From an uncultured Caldimonas sp. (GTDB lineage: Bacteria; Pseudomonadota; Gammaproteobacteria; Burkholderiales; Burkholderiaceae): DNA of 64,000 nucleotides. This document shows, in pieces, positions 47,047 through 58,524 of the stretch. The stretch lies in assembly GCF_946480305.1 (NCBI RefSeq), contig NZ_CAMLJQ010000008.1, forward strand, positions 62,001 through 126,000, written 5' to 3'. The notes under the pieces were generated by a model, which searched no databases, had not been told where the DNA came from, and saw only the letters and a program-made list of their open reading frames with translations. Each line of letters begins with the position of its first letter. Position 1 is the first letter of the stretch. A program made the position numbers and the translations under genes.

Positions 47047-48189
47047 TCAGAGCGTGTGGGTGCGGTCGCCTTCGGCGAAGCCGATGGCCTCGTCGAGCGC
47101 CGCGCCGCGGCAGAAGCCGATCACCTTGAACAGCTCGCCCATCTCGTGCTCGGCCACCAGCTTTTGCACGGCGGCCACCTGGCGCAGCCGGTCGGCGCCT
47201 TGCGCGTCGCCTGGCGGCAGCAGCTCGAGCAGCCCGCAATTCATCAGGAACCGTGCCTGCGAGGTGTAGCCGATCACCTGCAGCCCGGCCTCCTGGCCGG
47301 CGAGTGCGATCCCGGTGAAGTTCACGTGCGCGGTGATGTCTTTCAGGCCCACGTCGGTCAGCGGGTCCGGGTCGGCCTGGTGCCCCCGGTGGCACATCAG
47401 CGTGCCGCCGGTGCGCTGCGGGTGGTAGTACTCGCTTTCAGGGAAACCGTAGTCGAGAAAGAAGGCCGCACCGCGCGTCAGCCGTTCCGCGAGCGTGCGT
47501 ATGAAGCCTTCGGCCTGCGGGTGGGTTTCGGTGGTGGTGCCGGGCACGAACGGGCCGTCGACCGGCGGCCGTTGCGTGGTGGGCCGGTCGGACCAGGCAA
47601 AGGCCTCGCCTTGCGCCGCCACGCCGCGCTCCATCCACTGGCTGCCGTCGAAGTGGAGCAACTGCACCGGCATCGCGTCGAGCACCTCGTTGCCCACCAC
47701 GACGCCGCGGATCTCGTCCGGCAGCCGGTCGTGCCACTGCACCCGCGCCACGGCCTCGGGCCCCAGCCGGGCCAGCGTCTCGCGCTGGCGCTCGCGCAGC
47801 ACGCCCGAAAGGTCGACGATGTGATAGCCCGCACATGCGCTGCCGAGCGATGCGATCAGCTGGGCCGCGAGTGCGCCCGAGCCGGCGCCGAACTCCCACA
47901 CCTGGGAGGTGCCGGTGGCCGTCAGCGCCTGCCGCACCTGCCGCGCCAGCGCCTGGCCGAACAGCGGCGTCAGCTCGGGCGCCGTGACGAAGTCGCTGCC
48001 CGAGCCGGGCAGGGCGCCGAACTTGCGGCTGCTGTTGGCGTAGTAGCCCAGGCCGGGCATGTAGAGCGCCAGCTCCATGAACCGGTCGAAGGGCAGCCAG
48101 CCGCCCGCCTCGGCGAGGGCCCGGCGAATGTGCCCATGCAGTTGCGCTGAAGGGCCGGCCGGTACACTGACGGGTTCTTCGTGTTGCAT
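47047..48189 (-). CDS. SAM-dependent methyltransferase, NDUFAF7/MidA-like
   Basis: The 380-residue protein belongs to the COG1565 family: FMELALYMPGLGYYAN, SDFVTAPELTPLFGQALA, the SAM motif EFGAGSGALA, VVGNEVLDAMP and FLDYGFPESEYYHPQR. Mitochondrial relatives methylate an arginine on a complex I subunit; bacterial targets are not known. ATG 48189 starts at the conserved N-terminus; the much longer frame to 49062 is antisense to the SDR gene. It is divergent from that gene by 18 bp. Confidence 0.9.
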   Translation of the reverse strand: MQHEEPVSVPAGPSAQLHGHIRRALAEAGGWLPFDRFMELALYMPGLGYYANSSRKFGALPGSGSDFVTAPELTPLFGQALARQVRQALTATGTSQVWEFGAGSGALAAQLIASLGSACAGYHIVDLSGVLRERQRETLARLGPEAVARVQWHDRLPDEIRGVVVGNEVLDAMPVQLLHFDGSQWMERGVAAQGEAFAWSDRPTTQRPPVDGPFVPGTTTETHPQAEGFIRTLAERLTRGAAFFLDYGFPESEYYHPQRTGGTLMCHRGHQADPDPLTDVGLKDITAHVNFTGIALAGQEAGLQVIGYTSQARFLMNCGLLELLPPGDAQGADRLRQVAAVQKLVAEHEMGELFKVIGFCRGAALDEAIGFAEGDRTHTL

Positions 48190-48207
48190 CGCCGCATTGT
48201 AGGAAGC

Positions 48208-49002
48208 ATGTCTTCGCCCTCCCGTCCTGTCGTGCTCGTGACCGGCGCCGCCAAGCGGCTGGGGCGCGAGATCGCGCTCGAACTGGCCCGCGGCGGGTTC
48301 GACGTGGCGGTGCATTACCGGCACTCGCAGCCCGAGGCACAAGCGTGTGCGCAGGAGCTGCGGCAACTGGGTGTGCGGGCGGAAGTGTTTGCCGCCGACC
48401 TGGCCGACGAAGCTGCCTGCAAGACGCTGCTGCCCACGATCGTTGCCCGGATGGGCCAGGTCGACGCGGTGGTCAACAACGCTTCGCTGTTCGAGTACGA
48501 CGACGCCACCAGCTTCACGCATGCCGCGATGGAGCGCCACTGGCGCGCCAACACGGCTGCGCCCGTGCTGCTCGCGCAGGCCCTGCATGCGCACCTCCAG
48601 GCGCGCAGCGCACAGGGCTGTGTCGTCAACCTGGTCGACCAGAAGCTCTGGAACCCCAACCCGGACTACTTCTCGTACACGCTCTCGAAGGCCGCGCTCG
48701 AAGCGGCGACCACGCTGCTCGCGCAGGCGCTGGCCCCCACCGTGCGCGTGGCGGGCGTGGCACCCGGCGTCACGCTGGTGTCCGGGCCGATGAGCGAGTC
48801 GCAGTTCGATGCGGCGCATCGCCTCACGCCGTTGCGCCGCTCCTCCACGCCGCTCGACGTGGCGCGCGCGGTGCGTTTCCTGATCGAGTCGCCGGCCATC
48901 ACCGGCACCACCTTGCTGGTCGACGGCGGCCAGCATCTCGCCGCGCAGCCGCGCGACGTGCTGTTCCTCGCCGAGGGCGCCGCGGGCGCCAAGAAAGCCT
49001 GA
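48208..49002 (+). CDS. SDR family oxidoreductase, pteridine-reductase-like
   Basis: The 264-residue short-chain dehydrogenase has the cofactor motif TGAAKRLGRE, NNASLF, and active-site tyrosine and lysine in YTLSKAALE. An arginine-type LGREIA and its neighbour folB suggest a FolM-like dihydromonapterin or pteridine reductase, a role inferred from context. ATG 48208 has AGGAAG upstream. folB begins 1 bp after the stop. Confidence 0.86.
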   Translation: MSSPSRPVVLVTGAAKRLGREIALELARGGFDVAVHYRHSQPEAQACAQELRQLGVRAEVFAADLADEAACKTLLPTIVARMGQVDAVVNNASLFEYDDATSFTHAAMERHWRANTAAPVLLAQALHAHLQARSAQGCVVNLVDQKLWNPNPDYFSYTLSKAALEAATTLLAQALAPTVRVAGVAPGVTLVSGPMSESQFDAAHRLTPLRRSSTPLDVARAVRFLIESPAITGTTLLVDGGQHLAAQPRDVLFLAEGAAGAKKA

Positions 49003-49003
49003 T

Positions 49004-49408
49004 ATGCAAAGCATGCTGAACCACCCGAGCCTGATGAACTGCAGGCGCTTGTTCCTCGCCAACTACGAGGTGTGGATCAACATCGGCGTGCACGACTTCG
49101 AGAAGCGTGGCGAGCAGCGCGTGCTGATCAACGTCGACCTCTACATCCCGCTCGCGTACTCCACGCCCAAGGACGACCACCTCGAAGAAGTGGTCGACTA
49201 CGACTTCATGCGCCGCAGCATCGCGCAGCGCGTCAAGCAGGGCCACATCCACCTGCAGGAAACGCTGTGCGACGACGTGGCGCGCATGATGCTCGCGCAT
49301 CCGCACGTGAAGGCGGTGCGCGTGTCGACGCAAAAGCCCGACGTCTACCCCGATTGCGACGCCGTGGGCGTCGAGGTGTTCCACCTGAAGACGGAGCCGC
49401 AGCCATGA
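49004..49408 (+). CDS. folB: Dihydroneopterin aldolase family protein
   Basis: The 134-residue protein has the FolB/FolX fold signatures [19 protein letters not shown] and [13 protein letters not shown], with the catalytic-type glutamate and lysine near HLQET and STQKPDVY. It should convert dihydroneopterin to 6-hydroxymethyldihydropterin on the folate route, or epimerise it as FolX does. It overlaps the ttcA start by four bases (ATGA). Confidence 0.9.
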   Translation: MQSMLNHPSLMNCRRLFLANYEVWINIGVHDFEKRGEQRVLINVDLYIPLAYSTPKDDHLEEVVDYDFMRRSIAQRVKQGHIHLQETLCDDVARMMLAHPHVKAVRVSTQKPDVYPDCDAVGVEVFHLKTEPQP

Positions 49409-50322
49409 GTGCCGTGCTGCAAGACCCATCCGACCACCGCAAGGCCGAGAAGGCCGCGTTCGAGAACCACAAGCTCGGCAAGCGCCTGCACCGGCTGGTA
49501 GGCCAGGCGATCGCCGACTTCAACATGATCGAGCCCGGCGACAAGGTGATGGTGTGCCTCTCGGGTGGCAAGGACTCGTACGCGCTGCTCGACATCCTGC
49601 TGAGCCTGCAGCAGCGCGCACCGGTGCACTTCGATCTCGTCGCCGTCAACCTCGACCAGAAGCAGCCCGGCTTTCCCGAGCACGTGCTGCCCGAATACCT
49701 GAAGAGCCGGGGCGTGCCGTTCCACATCGAGGAGCAGGACACCTATTCCATCGTCAAGCGCGTGGTGCCCGAGGGCAAGACCATGTGCAGCCTGTGCTCG
49801 CGCCTGCGCCGTGGCGTGCTGTACCGCGTGGCGGGTGAACTGGGGGCGACCAAGATCGCGCTGGGCCACCACCGCGACGACATGCTGCAGACCTTCTTCC
49901 TCAACATGTTCTTCGGCGGCAAGTTGAAGGGCATGCCGCCCAAGCTGGTGAGCGACGACGGCAAGAACGTCGTGATCCGCCCGCTCGCCTACGTGAACGA
50001 AGTCGACCTCGAGCGCTGGGCCGAGCACCGGCAGTTCCCCATCATTCCGTGCACGCTGTGCGGCAGCCAGGAGAACCTGCAGCGCAAGCAGATCAAGGCG
50101 ATGCTGCGCGAGTGGGACAAGAAGCACCCGGGCCGCATCGAGAACATGTTCAGCGCGTTGCAGAACGTTGTGCCCTCGCACCTGATGGACAGGAACCTGT
50201 ACCCGTTCGCCACCCTCCAACCGTCCGGCACGCCGGATGCTGGGGGTGACAAGGCATTCGACGATGACGACGACTGCGCACCGCCCACCACGTCGGTGGT
50301 GCGCCTGAAGCTCGACGAATGA
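49405..50322 (+). CDS. ttcA: tRNA 2-thiocytidine(32) synthetase
   Basis: TtcA thiolates C32 of certain tRNAs using an Fe-S cluster. The 305-residue protein has the PP-loop [13 protein letters not shown] and cluster-binding CxxC motifs [10 protein letters not shown] and CTLCGSQ. ATG 49405 overlaps the folB stop, indicating coupling. The C-terminus has an acidic FDDDDD tail that is unlikely to matter. Confidence 0.95.
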   Translation: MSAVLQDPSDHRKAEKAAFENHKLGKRLHRLVGQAIADFNMIEPGDKVMVCLSGGKDSYALLDILLSLQQRAPVHFDLVAVNLDQKQPGFPEHVLPEYLKSRGVPFHIEEQDTYSIVKRVVPEGKTMCSLCSRLRRGVLYRVAGELGATKIALGHHRDDMLQTFFLNMFFGGKLKGMPPKLVSDDGKNVVIRPLAYVNEVDLERWAEHRQFPIIPCTLCGSQENLQRKQIKAMLREWDKKHPGRIENMFSALQNVVPSHLMDRNLYPFATLQPSGTPDAGGDKAFDDDDDCAPPTTSVVRLKLDE

Positions 50323-50340
50323 CCAACCAGGAGGTGTGAG

Positions 50341-51009
50341 ATGCCGATGTGGAAGACCTTCGCCGCCGTCACCGCCGCAGCCGCGCTGGCCGGCTGCTCG
50401 ACCGTGCGGCTGGTCGAGAGCGACGTGAGCAGCTACACGCAGTGGCCGGAGTCGCGCCAGCCCGGCACCTTCACGTTCGAGCGCCTGCCGTCTCAGCAGG
50501 CCAACCCCGAGCAGCAGACCAAGCTCGAGGCGCTGGCGCTGCCGGCCCTCCAGCAGGCGGGCTTCAAACAGGCACCCAGCGGCAGCGGCGACGTCACCAT
50601 CCAGGTCGGCATCAGCCAGACGTACTACGACCGCGCCCCCTGGGACGACCCCTACCCCTGGGGCTACGGCGGCAGCAGCATCTTCTTCGGCCGAGGCATC
50701 CGCTCCGGCGTGGGCATCGGCATGGGGTGGGGCATGCCGTCGCCCTACTACGTGTTCGATGCCGCGGTGCTGATCCGCGATGCCAAGACCAAGCAGGTGC
50801 TCTACGAAACGCACGCCAAGCACGATGGCCGCTGGGCCGACGACCCCATCCGCGCGGCGTTGTTCGAGGCCGCGATGAAGGACTTCCCCCGCCCGGCCAT
50901 CAGCCCACGCCGCGTGCGCATCGAGATCCCGCGCGACGGCGGCAAGGCCACGCAGCCAGATGCCGCGACCGAGCCCGCGGCATCCGGTACGCCGGCTCCT
51001 GCACGCTGA
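50341..51009 (+). CDS. DUF4136 lipoprotein
   Basis: The 222-residue protein has a lipoprotein signal (AAVTAAAALAGC, lipobox LAGC) and a DUF4136 body with a glycine- and tyrosine-rich stretch (WDDPYPWGYGG, FFGRGIRSGVG) and the typical VLIRDAKTKQVLYETHA. It is likely an outer-membrane or inner-membrane lipoprotein of unknown role. It starts 18 bp after ttcA with GGAGG upstream. The 3' tail is convergent with the LysR gene. Confidence 0.88.
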   Translation: MPMWKTFAAVTAAAALAGCSTVRLVESDVSSYTQWPESRQPGTFTFERLPSQQANPEQQTKLEALALPALQQAGFKQAPSGSGDVTIQVGISQTYYDRAPWDDPYPWGYGGSSIFFGRGIRSGVGIGMGWGMPSPYYVFDAAVLIRDAKTKQVLYETHAKHDGRWADDPIRAALFEAAMKDFPRPAISPRRVRIEIPRDGGKATQPDAATEPAASGTPAPAR

Positions 51010-51048
51010 CCGGAGTGTTGCTCAGGCGCGCGCTGCACGACTGAGACC

Positions 51049-52008
51049 TCAAAGGGCGGTGCGGCCGGCAGGCCGGCGCGACCCACCCCTCGCATGCACC
51101 GGCAGCCCCCATCCCTGCCGGGACAACCACTCCGCGAACTCGTCTACGAAACGTCGCACGCGCAAAGGCGCATGCCGACCGGGCAGGACCGCACTCACCG
51201 GCCACGGCTCCTGCCGCCATGCGGGCAGCACCGTGATGAGCCGGCCCTGCGCGAGATCGTCCGCCACCAGGTAGCGTTGGATGCTGCCGTATCCCAGGCC
51301 GCACAGCAGCGCGTGGCGCAATGCCAGGTAGCTGTCCGACGCAAAGCGCAGCGGAGACTCCAGCGCGTGCCGGCGGCGCCCCCGCTGCAACGGGTGCGGG
51401 ACCGCATTGGCCAGGCCCAGCCGCGGATACGGCGCCAGATCCTCCGGCTCCTGTGGCACCCGGTCGCGGGGGAACAGCGCGGGCGCGGCGACGAGCACCT
51501 CGTCCAGTTGCCCCAGCCGGGTGGCGACCAGAGACGAATCCTGCAACGGCCCGATGCGGATCGCCACATCGATGCCTTCCTCGACGAGATTGGAGCGCCG
51601 CGTGTGCAGCAGCAGCTGCAAGCGCACGGCCGGGTGGCGCGCCATGAAGGCCGCACAGAAGGGTGTCACGACCTGGTGGCCGAAGGCGGTCGATGCCGCC
51701 ACCACCAGCGGGCCTTCCATCACAGCCTGCTCTGCACGCAGCTGCTCGGCCAGCTGGCTTTCGGAGGCGAGGAGCGCCTGCGCGTACTCGAGCAGGCGCT
51801 GACCGGCCGGCGTCAATGCCATCCGTCGGGTGGTGCGGTGCAGCAGCGGCACGCCATAGCGGCGCTCCAGCTCCTGCAGGTGCCGGCTCACGCTCGCCTG
51901 CGCGAGGCCCAGGTCCATCGCCGCGCGCGACAGATTGCCGCGCTCTGCAACACGGCAGAAGGTGCGAAAGCAAAGCAACACGTCCTGCAAGGAAACCCTC
52001 TCACTCAT
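51049..52008 (-). CDS. LysR-type transcriptional regulator
   Basis: The 319-residue protein has the winged helix-turn-helix (residues 10-70, FRTFCRVAERGNLSRAAMDLGLAQASVSRHLQ) and a co-inducer domain (VVAASTAFGHQVVTPF, EGIDVAIRIG). It is divergent from the rhodanese gene, whose promoter region (52009-52104) lies between them and probably holds its operator. The effector is not predictable. Confidence 0.92.
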   Translation of the reverse strand: MSERVSLQDVLLCFRTFCRVAERGNLSRAAMDLGLAQASVSRHLQELERRYGVPLLHRTTRRMALTPAGQRLLEYAQALLASESQLAEQLRAEQAVMEGPLVVAASTAFGHQVVTPFCAAFMARHPAVRLQLLLHTRRSNLVEEGIDVAIRIGPLQDSSLVATRLGQLDEVLVAAPALFPRDRVPQEPEDLAPYPRLGLANAVPHPLQRGRRRHALESPLRFASDSYLALRHALLCGLGYGSIQRYLVADDLAQGRLITVLPAWRQEPWPVSAVLPGRHAPLRVRRFVDEFAEWLSRQGWGLPVHARGGSRRPAGRTAL

Positions 52009-52104
52009 CCGGCAAACGGATGAATCTTATCCGCCGCCAGGGGGCCGCTTGCCGGTTGCGCTGCCTACAGTGCAGAACCCGCAACCACCAACGAGAGAGG
52101 GATC

Positions 52105-52527
52105 ATGGGTTCACATGTGACAGCCATTGCCGCGGCCGACAGCGATGCGGCACTTCATCACTTCGAATCGGCACTGCAGTTCGAGACCGACTGCTGGGAC
52201 GTGCACGACGCCATCGCCAGCGGACGCGTCGACTTCGTGCTGCTCGATGTGCGCAGTCCCGCGCTCTACGAGCAGGGCCACGTGCCCGGTGCGATCAACC
52301 TGCCGCACGGCAAGATCGTGGCCTCCAAGATGGCCGCGTGGCCTCCGGAGACGCTGTTCGTCACCTATTGCGCCGGCCCCCACTGCAACGGCGCGCATCG
52401 CGGCGCAGTCCGCCTGGCCCGGCTGGGCCGACCGGTCAAGCTGATGATAGGCGGCATCACCGGTTGGCAGGACGAGGGTTTTGCGCTGGAGCGGGCGTGT
52501 GCCGCTGCTAGCGCTCCAGCGCACTGA
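52105..52527 (+). CDS. Rhodanese-like sulfurtransferase
   Basis: The 140-residue single-domain protein has the rhodanese core (VLLDVRSPALYEQGHVPGAINLPHG) and an active-site loop starting at C89 (CAGPHC). It should carry sulfane sulfur, but its acceptor is unknown. Its start ATG 52105 has AGAGAGGGA upstream. The divergent LysR gene is the likely regulator. Its 3' end overlaps the convergent DUF6279 gene by 20 bp. Confidence 0.9.
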   Translation: MGSHVTAIAAADSDAALHHFESALQFETDCWDVHDAIASGRVDFVLLDVRSPALYEQGHVPGAINLPHGKIVASKMAAWPPETLFVTYCAGPHCNGAHRGAVRLARLGRPVKLMIGGITGWQDEGFALERACAAASAPAH

Positions 52528-53479
52528 CGACCGGCTCCAGGTCTTCCGGCGTGTTCGAGGAGCCGACCCGCGTGCCGGTGTCGGCCAGCGCGCGGAAGTC
52601 CGTCTCCCAGCCTTGCAACCGCTCCGCGGCCACCTCGCGTTGTTCCGGCGTCGTGCGGTTGTGCAGTTGCGCGACGAACTCGCAGTTGTAGGCCGTGAGC
52701 GTGCGTGCGTAGGCACGGTAAGTCTCGTTCGGCGACTCGACCACCCGGCGGTAGATGCCGCGCACCGCTTCGTGCGCCTGCTCGCGCGTGGCGTTGCCGG
52801 CCTGCAGCGAGCGCAGCGTCTGCACGATGTCCTGCTGCCGGCGCTGACGCTCCTGTGACCACAACTGCGCGTCGAACGGCGAGGCGGCCACCTTCTGCGC
52901 AATCCACTGCCGTTGCGTGTCGTCGAGCCGGCCGTAGACGCGCTCGGCGCGCTCCACCACGCGCTTGACGGCTTCGCGGCGGCGCACGTCCGGGTCGTCC
53001 TGCAGGTAGTCGTTGCGGAACTTCTTGTTCGTCTTCGCGTAGTGGCGCTGCAGGTGGTCGATCTGCTCCGGCTTGATGCTCAAGGCGAGGTTCACCGCCA
53101 TCGGCACCGCCTGCTCGAAGGCCGTGTCGCGCCACTGCTGCACCTGCTGCCACCACTGGCAGGCCTGCGCGGGCGTGGCGTCCTGCGCGGCCTCGCGCTG
53201 CGCACGCGCCAGGGCCTGCGCGTAGTGCGGCAACTGGGTGGTGCGGTGCCAGGCAAACCAGTGCGAGATGTCCTGCTTGGCGCGGCGCTCCTGGGTGTCG
53301 TCGAAATCCACGTACGGATCGATCCACCAGTACGCCAGCCGCGGCGCCTGCTCATAGGCGAGCTTCATCGTGCTGCAGCCCGCCACCAACAGCGCGGCGA
53401 GCACCGCAAGCAGGGGGGCCGGGCGGGCGGGCCGGCCACCGATAATGCCCCGATTCGCGTTTGCAACGAACGTTTTCAA
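52508..53479 (-). CDS. DUF6279 family lipoprotein
   Basis: The 323-residue protein has a lipoprotein signal ending [13 protein letters not shown] (residues 21-33). The mature part matches the DUF6279 type: [26 protein letters not shown], then a helical body. The function is unknown. TTG 53479 is chosen because GGAGG lies six bases upstream; ATG 53503 and longer starts would overlap glmU. The start is 22 bp from the divergent glmU start, so each gene's promoter must lie in or across the other. Confidence 0.83.
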   Translation of the reverse strand: MKTFVANANRGIIGGRPARPAPLLAVLAALLVAGCSTMKLAYEQAPRLAYWWIDPYVDFDDTQERRAKQDISHWFAWHRTTQLPHYAQALARAQREAAQDATPAQACQWWQQVQQWRDTAFEQAVPMAVNLALSIKPEQIDHLQRHYAKTNKKFRNDYLQDDPDVRRREAVKRVVERAERVYGRLDDTQRQWIAQKVAASPFDAQLWSQERQRRQQDIVQTLRSLQAGNATREQAHEAVRGIYRRVVESPNETYRAYARTLTAYNCEFVAQLHNRTTPEQREVAAERLQGWETDFRALADTGTRVGSSNTPEDLEPVVSALER

Positions 53480-53501
53480 CGAACACCTCCAAGAGATCGG
53501 C

Positions 53502-54896
<1,395 letters not shown>

Positions 54897-54899
54897 GCC

Positions 54900-55154
54900 A
54901 TGGGCCAGCCCGCGCCGGCCGACGCCGTGGACCCGACGCGCTGCCCCTTGTGCGGTGCGTCGAACCAGTGCGTGATGGCCGGCTCGCCCGGCGCCGGCGA
55001 CCCGGCGCTGCCCTGCTGGTGCACACAGGTGACGATCGAACGCACACAGCTGGCGCGCATCCCGGAAGCGGCACGCAACCGGGCCTGCCTGTGCCCGGCC
55101 TGCGCGGCCGCGCTGCCCGCCGACCGGCCCGCAGGCAGCGAGCTGCCGCAATAG
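54900..55154 (+). CDS. Cysteine-rich CWC family protein
   Basis: The 84-residue protein has the CWC signature: CPLCGASNQC followed by PCWCTQV, then two more cysteine pairs (CLCPAC). The cysteines likely bind zinc. The function is unknown. ATG 54900 starts 3 bp after glmU stops, so it is probably translated from the same transcript. Confidence 0.85.
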   Translation: MGQPAPADAVDPTRCPLCGASNQCVMAGSPGAGDPALPCWCTQVTIERTQLARIPEAARNRACLCPACAAALPADRPAGSELPQ

Positions 55155-55259
55155 GCAGGCGCACCCCGGGCCCGCCGCCTTGCGCGTTCGGGGCATCTCC
55201 AGCCTGGGGCTCCAGCCATTCCGTGAAGATGACTGAATCGCCCCGGCCAACGGATCGGA

Positions 55260-58235
55260 CTACAGCGAGCGAAGGAACGCCAACACCGCTTCGCGATCCT
55301 CCTTGGACAGCGATTGGAACCGCTGGCGGCTCGCGGTGGCCTCGCCGCCGTGCCAGAGGATGGCTTCGACCAGCGTACGCGCCCGGCTGTCGTGGAGATA
55401 CCCGACCGGCGCATTCTTGCTGGCCGCCACCGCCTCCGTGTAGCCGATGCCCCACAGAGGCGGCGTGCGCCACATGCTGCCGGTGGCTCGGCCCTCGACG
55501 AAGTTGTCGGCCAGATCGGGCCCCATGTCGTGCAGGAGCAGGTCGGTGTACGGCTTGATGGTCTGGTTGCGAAGTTCGGCCATCTCCGACAGGTTGCCCG
55601 TTCGCATCGAGCTGACATGGCACGCCGTGCAGCGCATGGTGTCGAACACCTTCGCGCCGGCGGCCACCTGGGCGGGGTTGACGTCCAGGTACCACAGTGG
55701 CGCCACGCCTTTCGGAAACCCGCTGGCCATGCTGCGTTGCGCCGGCACCGCCAGCAAACGGAGGTAGCGGGTGATCAAGGTGAGGTCGTTTTCCGTCAGC
55801 CCTTTTTCAACCTTTGCCGGTGTGCAGTTCGCAGGCCCCGCCAGGCAGTCGCGGTTCGGGTAGACCGGAGAGGTGACCGACATGTCGAGCAGTGCGGCCG
55901 ATGCAGCCTGGTGGCGCAGGCTGACCTTGGACGCCTTCCAGCCGAAGCGACCCAGGCGCACCGCACCGGTCTCGGGGTCGTAGGCATAGTTGGCCTGGCC
56001 CTTGACGCCGTCCTGGTCCGGGGTGGAGCGAACGCGGGAAAGGATCTCGGCGTCGGTGACGGCCTCGAGCAGGCCGACGCCGATCATCGGTTGCGCGCTG
56101 CGCAGCGAATACACCTGCGGCAGCGGGCCGTCGAACGAGACCCTGGGTTTGCGCAGCTCCACCGCGGTGCCGTCTGCCAGCGTGACGGTCTTGACGTCGA
56201 ACCCCGACACGCGAACGCTGGTTCCCCAGTCTTCGAGCTGGCCGGTGGTGACGGATCGCGCATTCATCTGTGCCGCCAGACCGTAGATCGGGTGGGGCAG
56301 CTGTTTTCCGCTGCCGTCGATCGTGGCCGTGCGCACGGCCATGGTGTCGAGCCGCTGGTTGATGACGCTCGGTGCCACGCTGCGCCCGTTGTTGATGTGG
56401 CACGCAAAGCAGGCGGCCTGGTTGAAGCGCGGCCCCTGCAACCGGACGGCGGCGTCGTTGCGGTCATTGCCGGGCTCGGTGTGCTCGCCGGTCCAGAGGT
56501 TCGTGTGGATCCACCGGCGGCCTTCCATGAAGCGCTGCATGTTCTGCATGCCGATGTTGTTGAGCGGCTGCTGGAACATGAACTGCGCGTTGTCGGCGTA
56601 GTCGTACGACACCGAGCCGAGCCCGCCGGACAAGGTGTCGAGCGGCAGGGGCGCGTTCATCAGCCGCGGCTGCACGCCGTACCAGGGCCTGAGGCCCTCG
56701 CCCACCACGTAGGTCAGTTCATTGGTGTAGTAGCGAAAGGCACCGCTGTCGCCGACGGCGTCCATCGCTTCTCGGGTCGAGAAGAACGAGCTGGAGAACT
56801 CGATGACGTCGCCGGCCTTGAGCGGGCGTGACGGCACGTTGACGCCGTTGGGCACGAGCACGCCGTTGGCATCGGGAGCGATGGCGGTGTGCCCGGGATA
56901 GTTGTCGAACACGACGCTGCAACCGTCGTTGGCGCCAATGATTCCGTTGTACCCGCTGCTGGGGCGGCGCAGTGCCCCGGCCGGCGGCTTGGGCACGACG
57001 GGGCAGGCTGCGACGTTGTTCAGCCCCGCGGTGTAGGTCGAGTCGTCGAGCAGGTCACCTGGGGACATCCAGCCGAAGCCGGTGACGTTCGGCGAATCGA
57101 AGCGGCGCACGAAGACCAGGCCACCGCCCCTTTGCGCCTGCTGGAAGTATTGGTTGACGATCAGCTTCGGGCGGGTCACGCCGGCCACTTTGCTGTCGTC
57201 GATGAACTCCACGCCCCAGGTGCGGTTCTTGAAGTAGTTCGCGACGAAGTTCAGGTGAGCGCCGGGCCCCTTGTCGACCGGCCTGCCGGCGGCGTCGACG
57301 GTTTCATTCGGGCCATAGCCGGCTTCGTTCCATTCTTCGCCGCGCTCGCGCGCGTGGCGCGACCGGCCCACCATGCCGAAGCGAGTCACCAAGGCCCCGT
57401 TGGGCAGCGTGAACTGCACCATTTCGAGCGGCGGGCCGGCAGCAGGCTCGGGCGCCAGCGCGGCACCCACGGGCGGGTACCTTTCGGCTGAGGTGGCCAG
57501 CGCACGCAGCGAGTTGTCGCTGCCCGGGCTCTTGAACGCGACCTCGAACAACGAATAACCGTATTGCGTGGCCCGCTGGGTGCCTCGCACGCGCACATAG
57601 CGGACGTTGGCATCGAGGTTGAAGAACTCTTCCGTGCCGCCCTTCGCGCCGGTCACGTATCGCAGCTGATACCAGGTGCTGCCGTCGTCGGACGTCTCGA
57701 CGGCATATTCCTTCCCGTAGGCGGCCTCCCAGACCAGCTTCATGTAGCCGAGCTGCGTCTTGCCTCCGAAGTCGAACTGGATCCATTCGTTGTTGGTGTG
57801 GGCGCTTTCCCAGCGCGTGGTCGTGCTGCCGTCGATCGCCTTCGCGGCGCTGTTGCCCTGGTTGGCGGAGGACGATGCGGTGGCGGCGACCGGCTGCACG
57901 GCCACGCCGGGGCCGCTGAGGTCCACGTTGAGCGGCAAGCGTTGTTCGGGCGGCAACGGGGGCGCGGCCGTGGTGCCCGCAGAGGGCAATGCAGGCGAGG
58001 GTGCGGGCGCAGGCGCCTCGAGCAGCGGCTCGTCTGTGCCGGCGCCGGGGGCCGGCGCAGGTGCAGCGGGGGCCGGCGCAGGGGCGGGGGTGGGGGCAGA
58101 CCCACCGGACTCGTGCTCCGAGCCACCCCCACCGCCGCCCCCGCAAGCGCTCAGCGCAGCGACGGCGAAGGCAAGGGTGATCAGGGACGAGGCCCTGCGA
58201 GGCGAAGTTCTGCTGCTGGCAGCTGTGCGGGTCAC
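55260..58235 (-). CDS. Large lipoprotein: discoidin-like domain fused to DUF1111 di-haem domain
   Basis: The 991-residue protein has a lipoprotein signal (LITLAFAVAALSAC), a glycine then Pro/Ala-rich linker (about residues 35-115), an F5/8 type C (discoidin) domain (about 120-250; KAIDGSTTTRWES, WIQFDFGGKTQLGYMKLVWE), and a long region ending in a DUF1111 domain. Two haem motifs, CFACH and CTACH, and the family segments IGVGLLEAV, LGRFGWKAS and PPLWGIGY are present. GTG 58235 is chosen because AGGAG lies nine bases upstream; ATG 58286 lacks a ribosome site. It could be a surface-anchored carbohydrate-binding oxidoreductase. Confidence 0.87.
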   Translation of the reverse strand: MTRTAASSRTSPRRASSLITLAFAVAALSACGGGGGGGSEHESGGSAPTPAPAPAPAAPAPAPGAGTDEPLLEAPAPAPSPALPSAGTTAAPPLPPEQRLPLNVDLSGPGVAVQPVAATASSSANQGNSAAKAIDGSTTTRWESAHTNNEWIQFDFGGKTQLGYMKLVWEAAYGKEYAVETSDDGSTWYQLRYVTGAKGGTEEFFNLDANVRYVRVRGTQRATQYGYSLFEVAFKSPGSDNSLRALATSAERYPPVGAALAPEPAAGPPLEMVQFTLPNGALVTRFGMVGRSRHARERGEEWNEAGYGPNETVDAAGRPVDKGPGAHLNFVANYFKNRTWGVEFIDDSKVAGVTRPKLIVNQYFQQAQRGGGLVFVRRFDSPNVTGFGWMSPGDLLDDSTYTAGLNNVAACPVVPKPPAGALRRPSSGYNGIIGANDGCSVVFDNYPGHTAIAPDANGVLVPNGVNVPSRPLKAGDVIEFSSSFFSTREAMDAVGDSGAFRYYTNELTYVVGEGLRPWYGVQPRLMNAPLPLDTLSGGLGSVSYDYADNAQFMFQQPLNNIGMQNMQRFMEGRRWIHTNLWTGEHTEPGNDRNDAAVRLQGPRFNQAACFACHINNGRSVAPSVINQRLDTMAVRTATIDGSGKQLPHPIYGLAAQMNARSVTTGQLEDWGTSVRVSGFDVKTVTLADGTAVELRKPRVSFDGPLPQVYSLRSAQPMIGVGLLEAVTDAEILSRVRSTPDQDGVKGQANYAYDPETGAVRLGRFGWKASKVSLRHQAASAALLDMSVTSPVYPNRDCLAGPANCTPAKVEKGLTENDLTLITRYLRLLAVPAQRSMASGFPKGVAPLWYLDVNPAQVAAGAKVFDTMRCTACHVSSMRTGNLSEMAELRNQTIKPYTDLLLHDMGPDLADNFVEGRATGSMWRTPPLWGIGYTEAVAASKNAPVGYLHDSRARTLVEAILWHGGEATASRQRFQSLSKEDREAVLAFLRSL

Positions 58236-58524
58236 GCTCTGGTACTCCTGGTTGTTTTTGTTTGGGCGATGCCGGTGAGGCGGCATGGCGGGCTGTCAGC
58301 GGTTCTTTGACGCTGAATCGCCGATCAAGCAGCGTCCATGCCAAGCCGGGCGTGAATGCTCAGGGAAACACTTCCTGGTGGCGTTCAAGAGCAGAAGCGA
58401 CAGATGCACAAGCGAAGTGAGATGCAACTCGTAACGCTCGACGCCTCAATTGCGCCACTGCCCACCAGTTTCCGTCGCCAAAACGCGAACCCATAAGCGG
58501 GAACGCCGGAGCGCGCGGCGTCGC

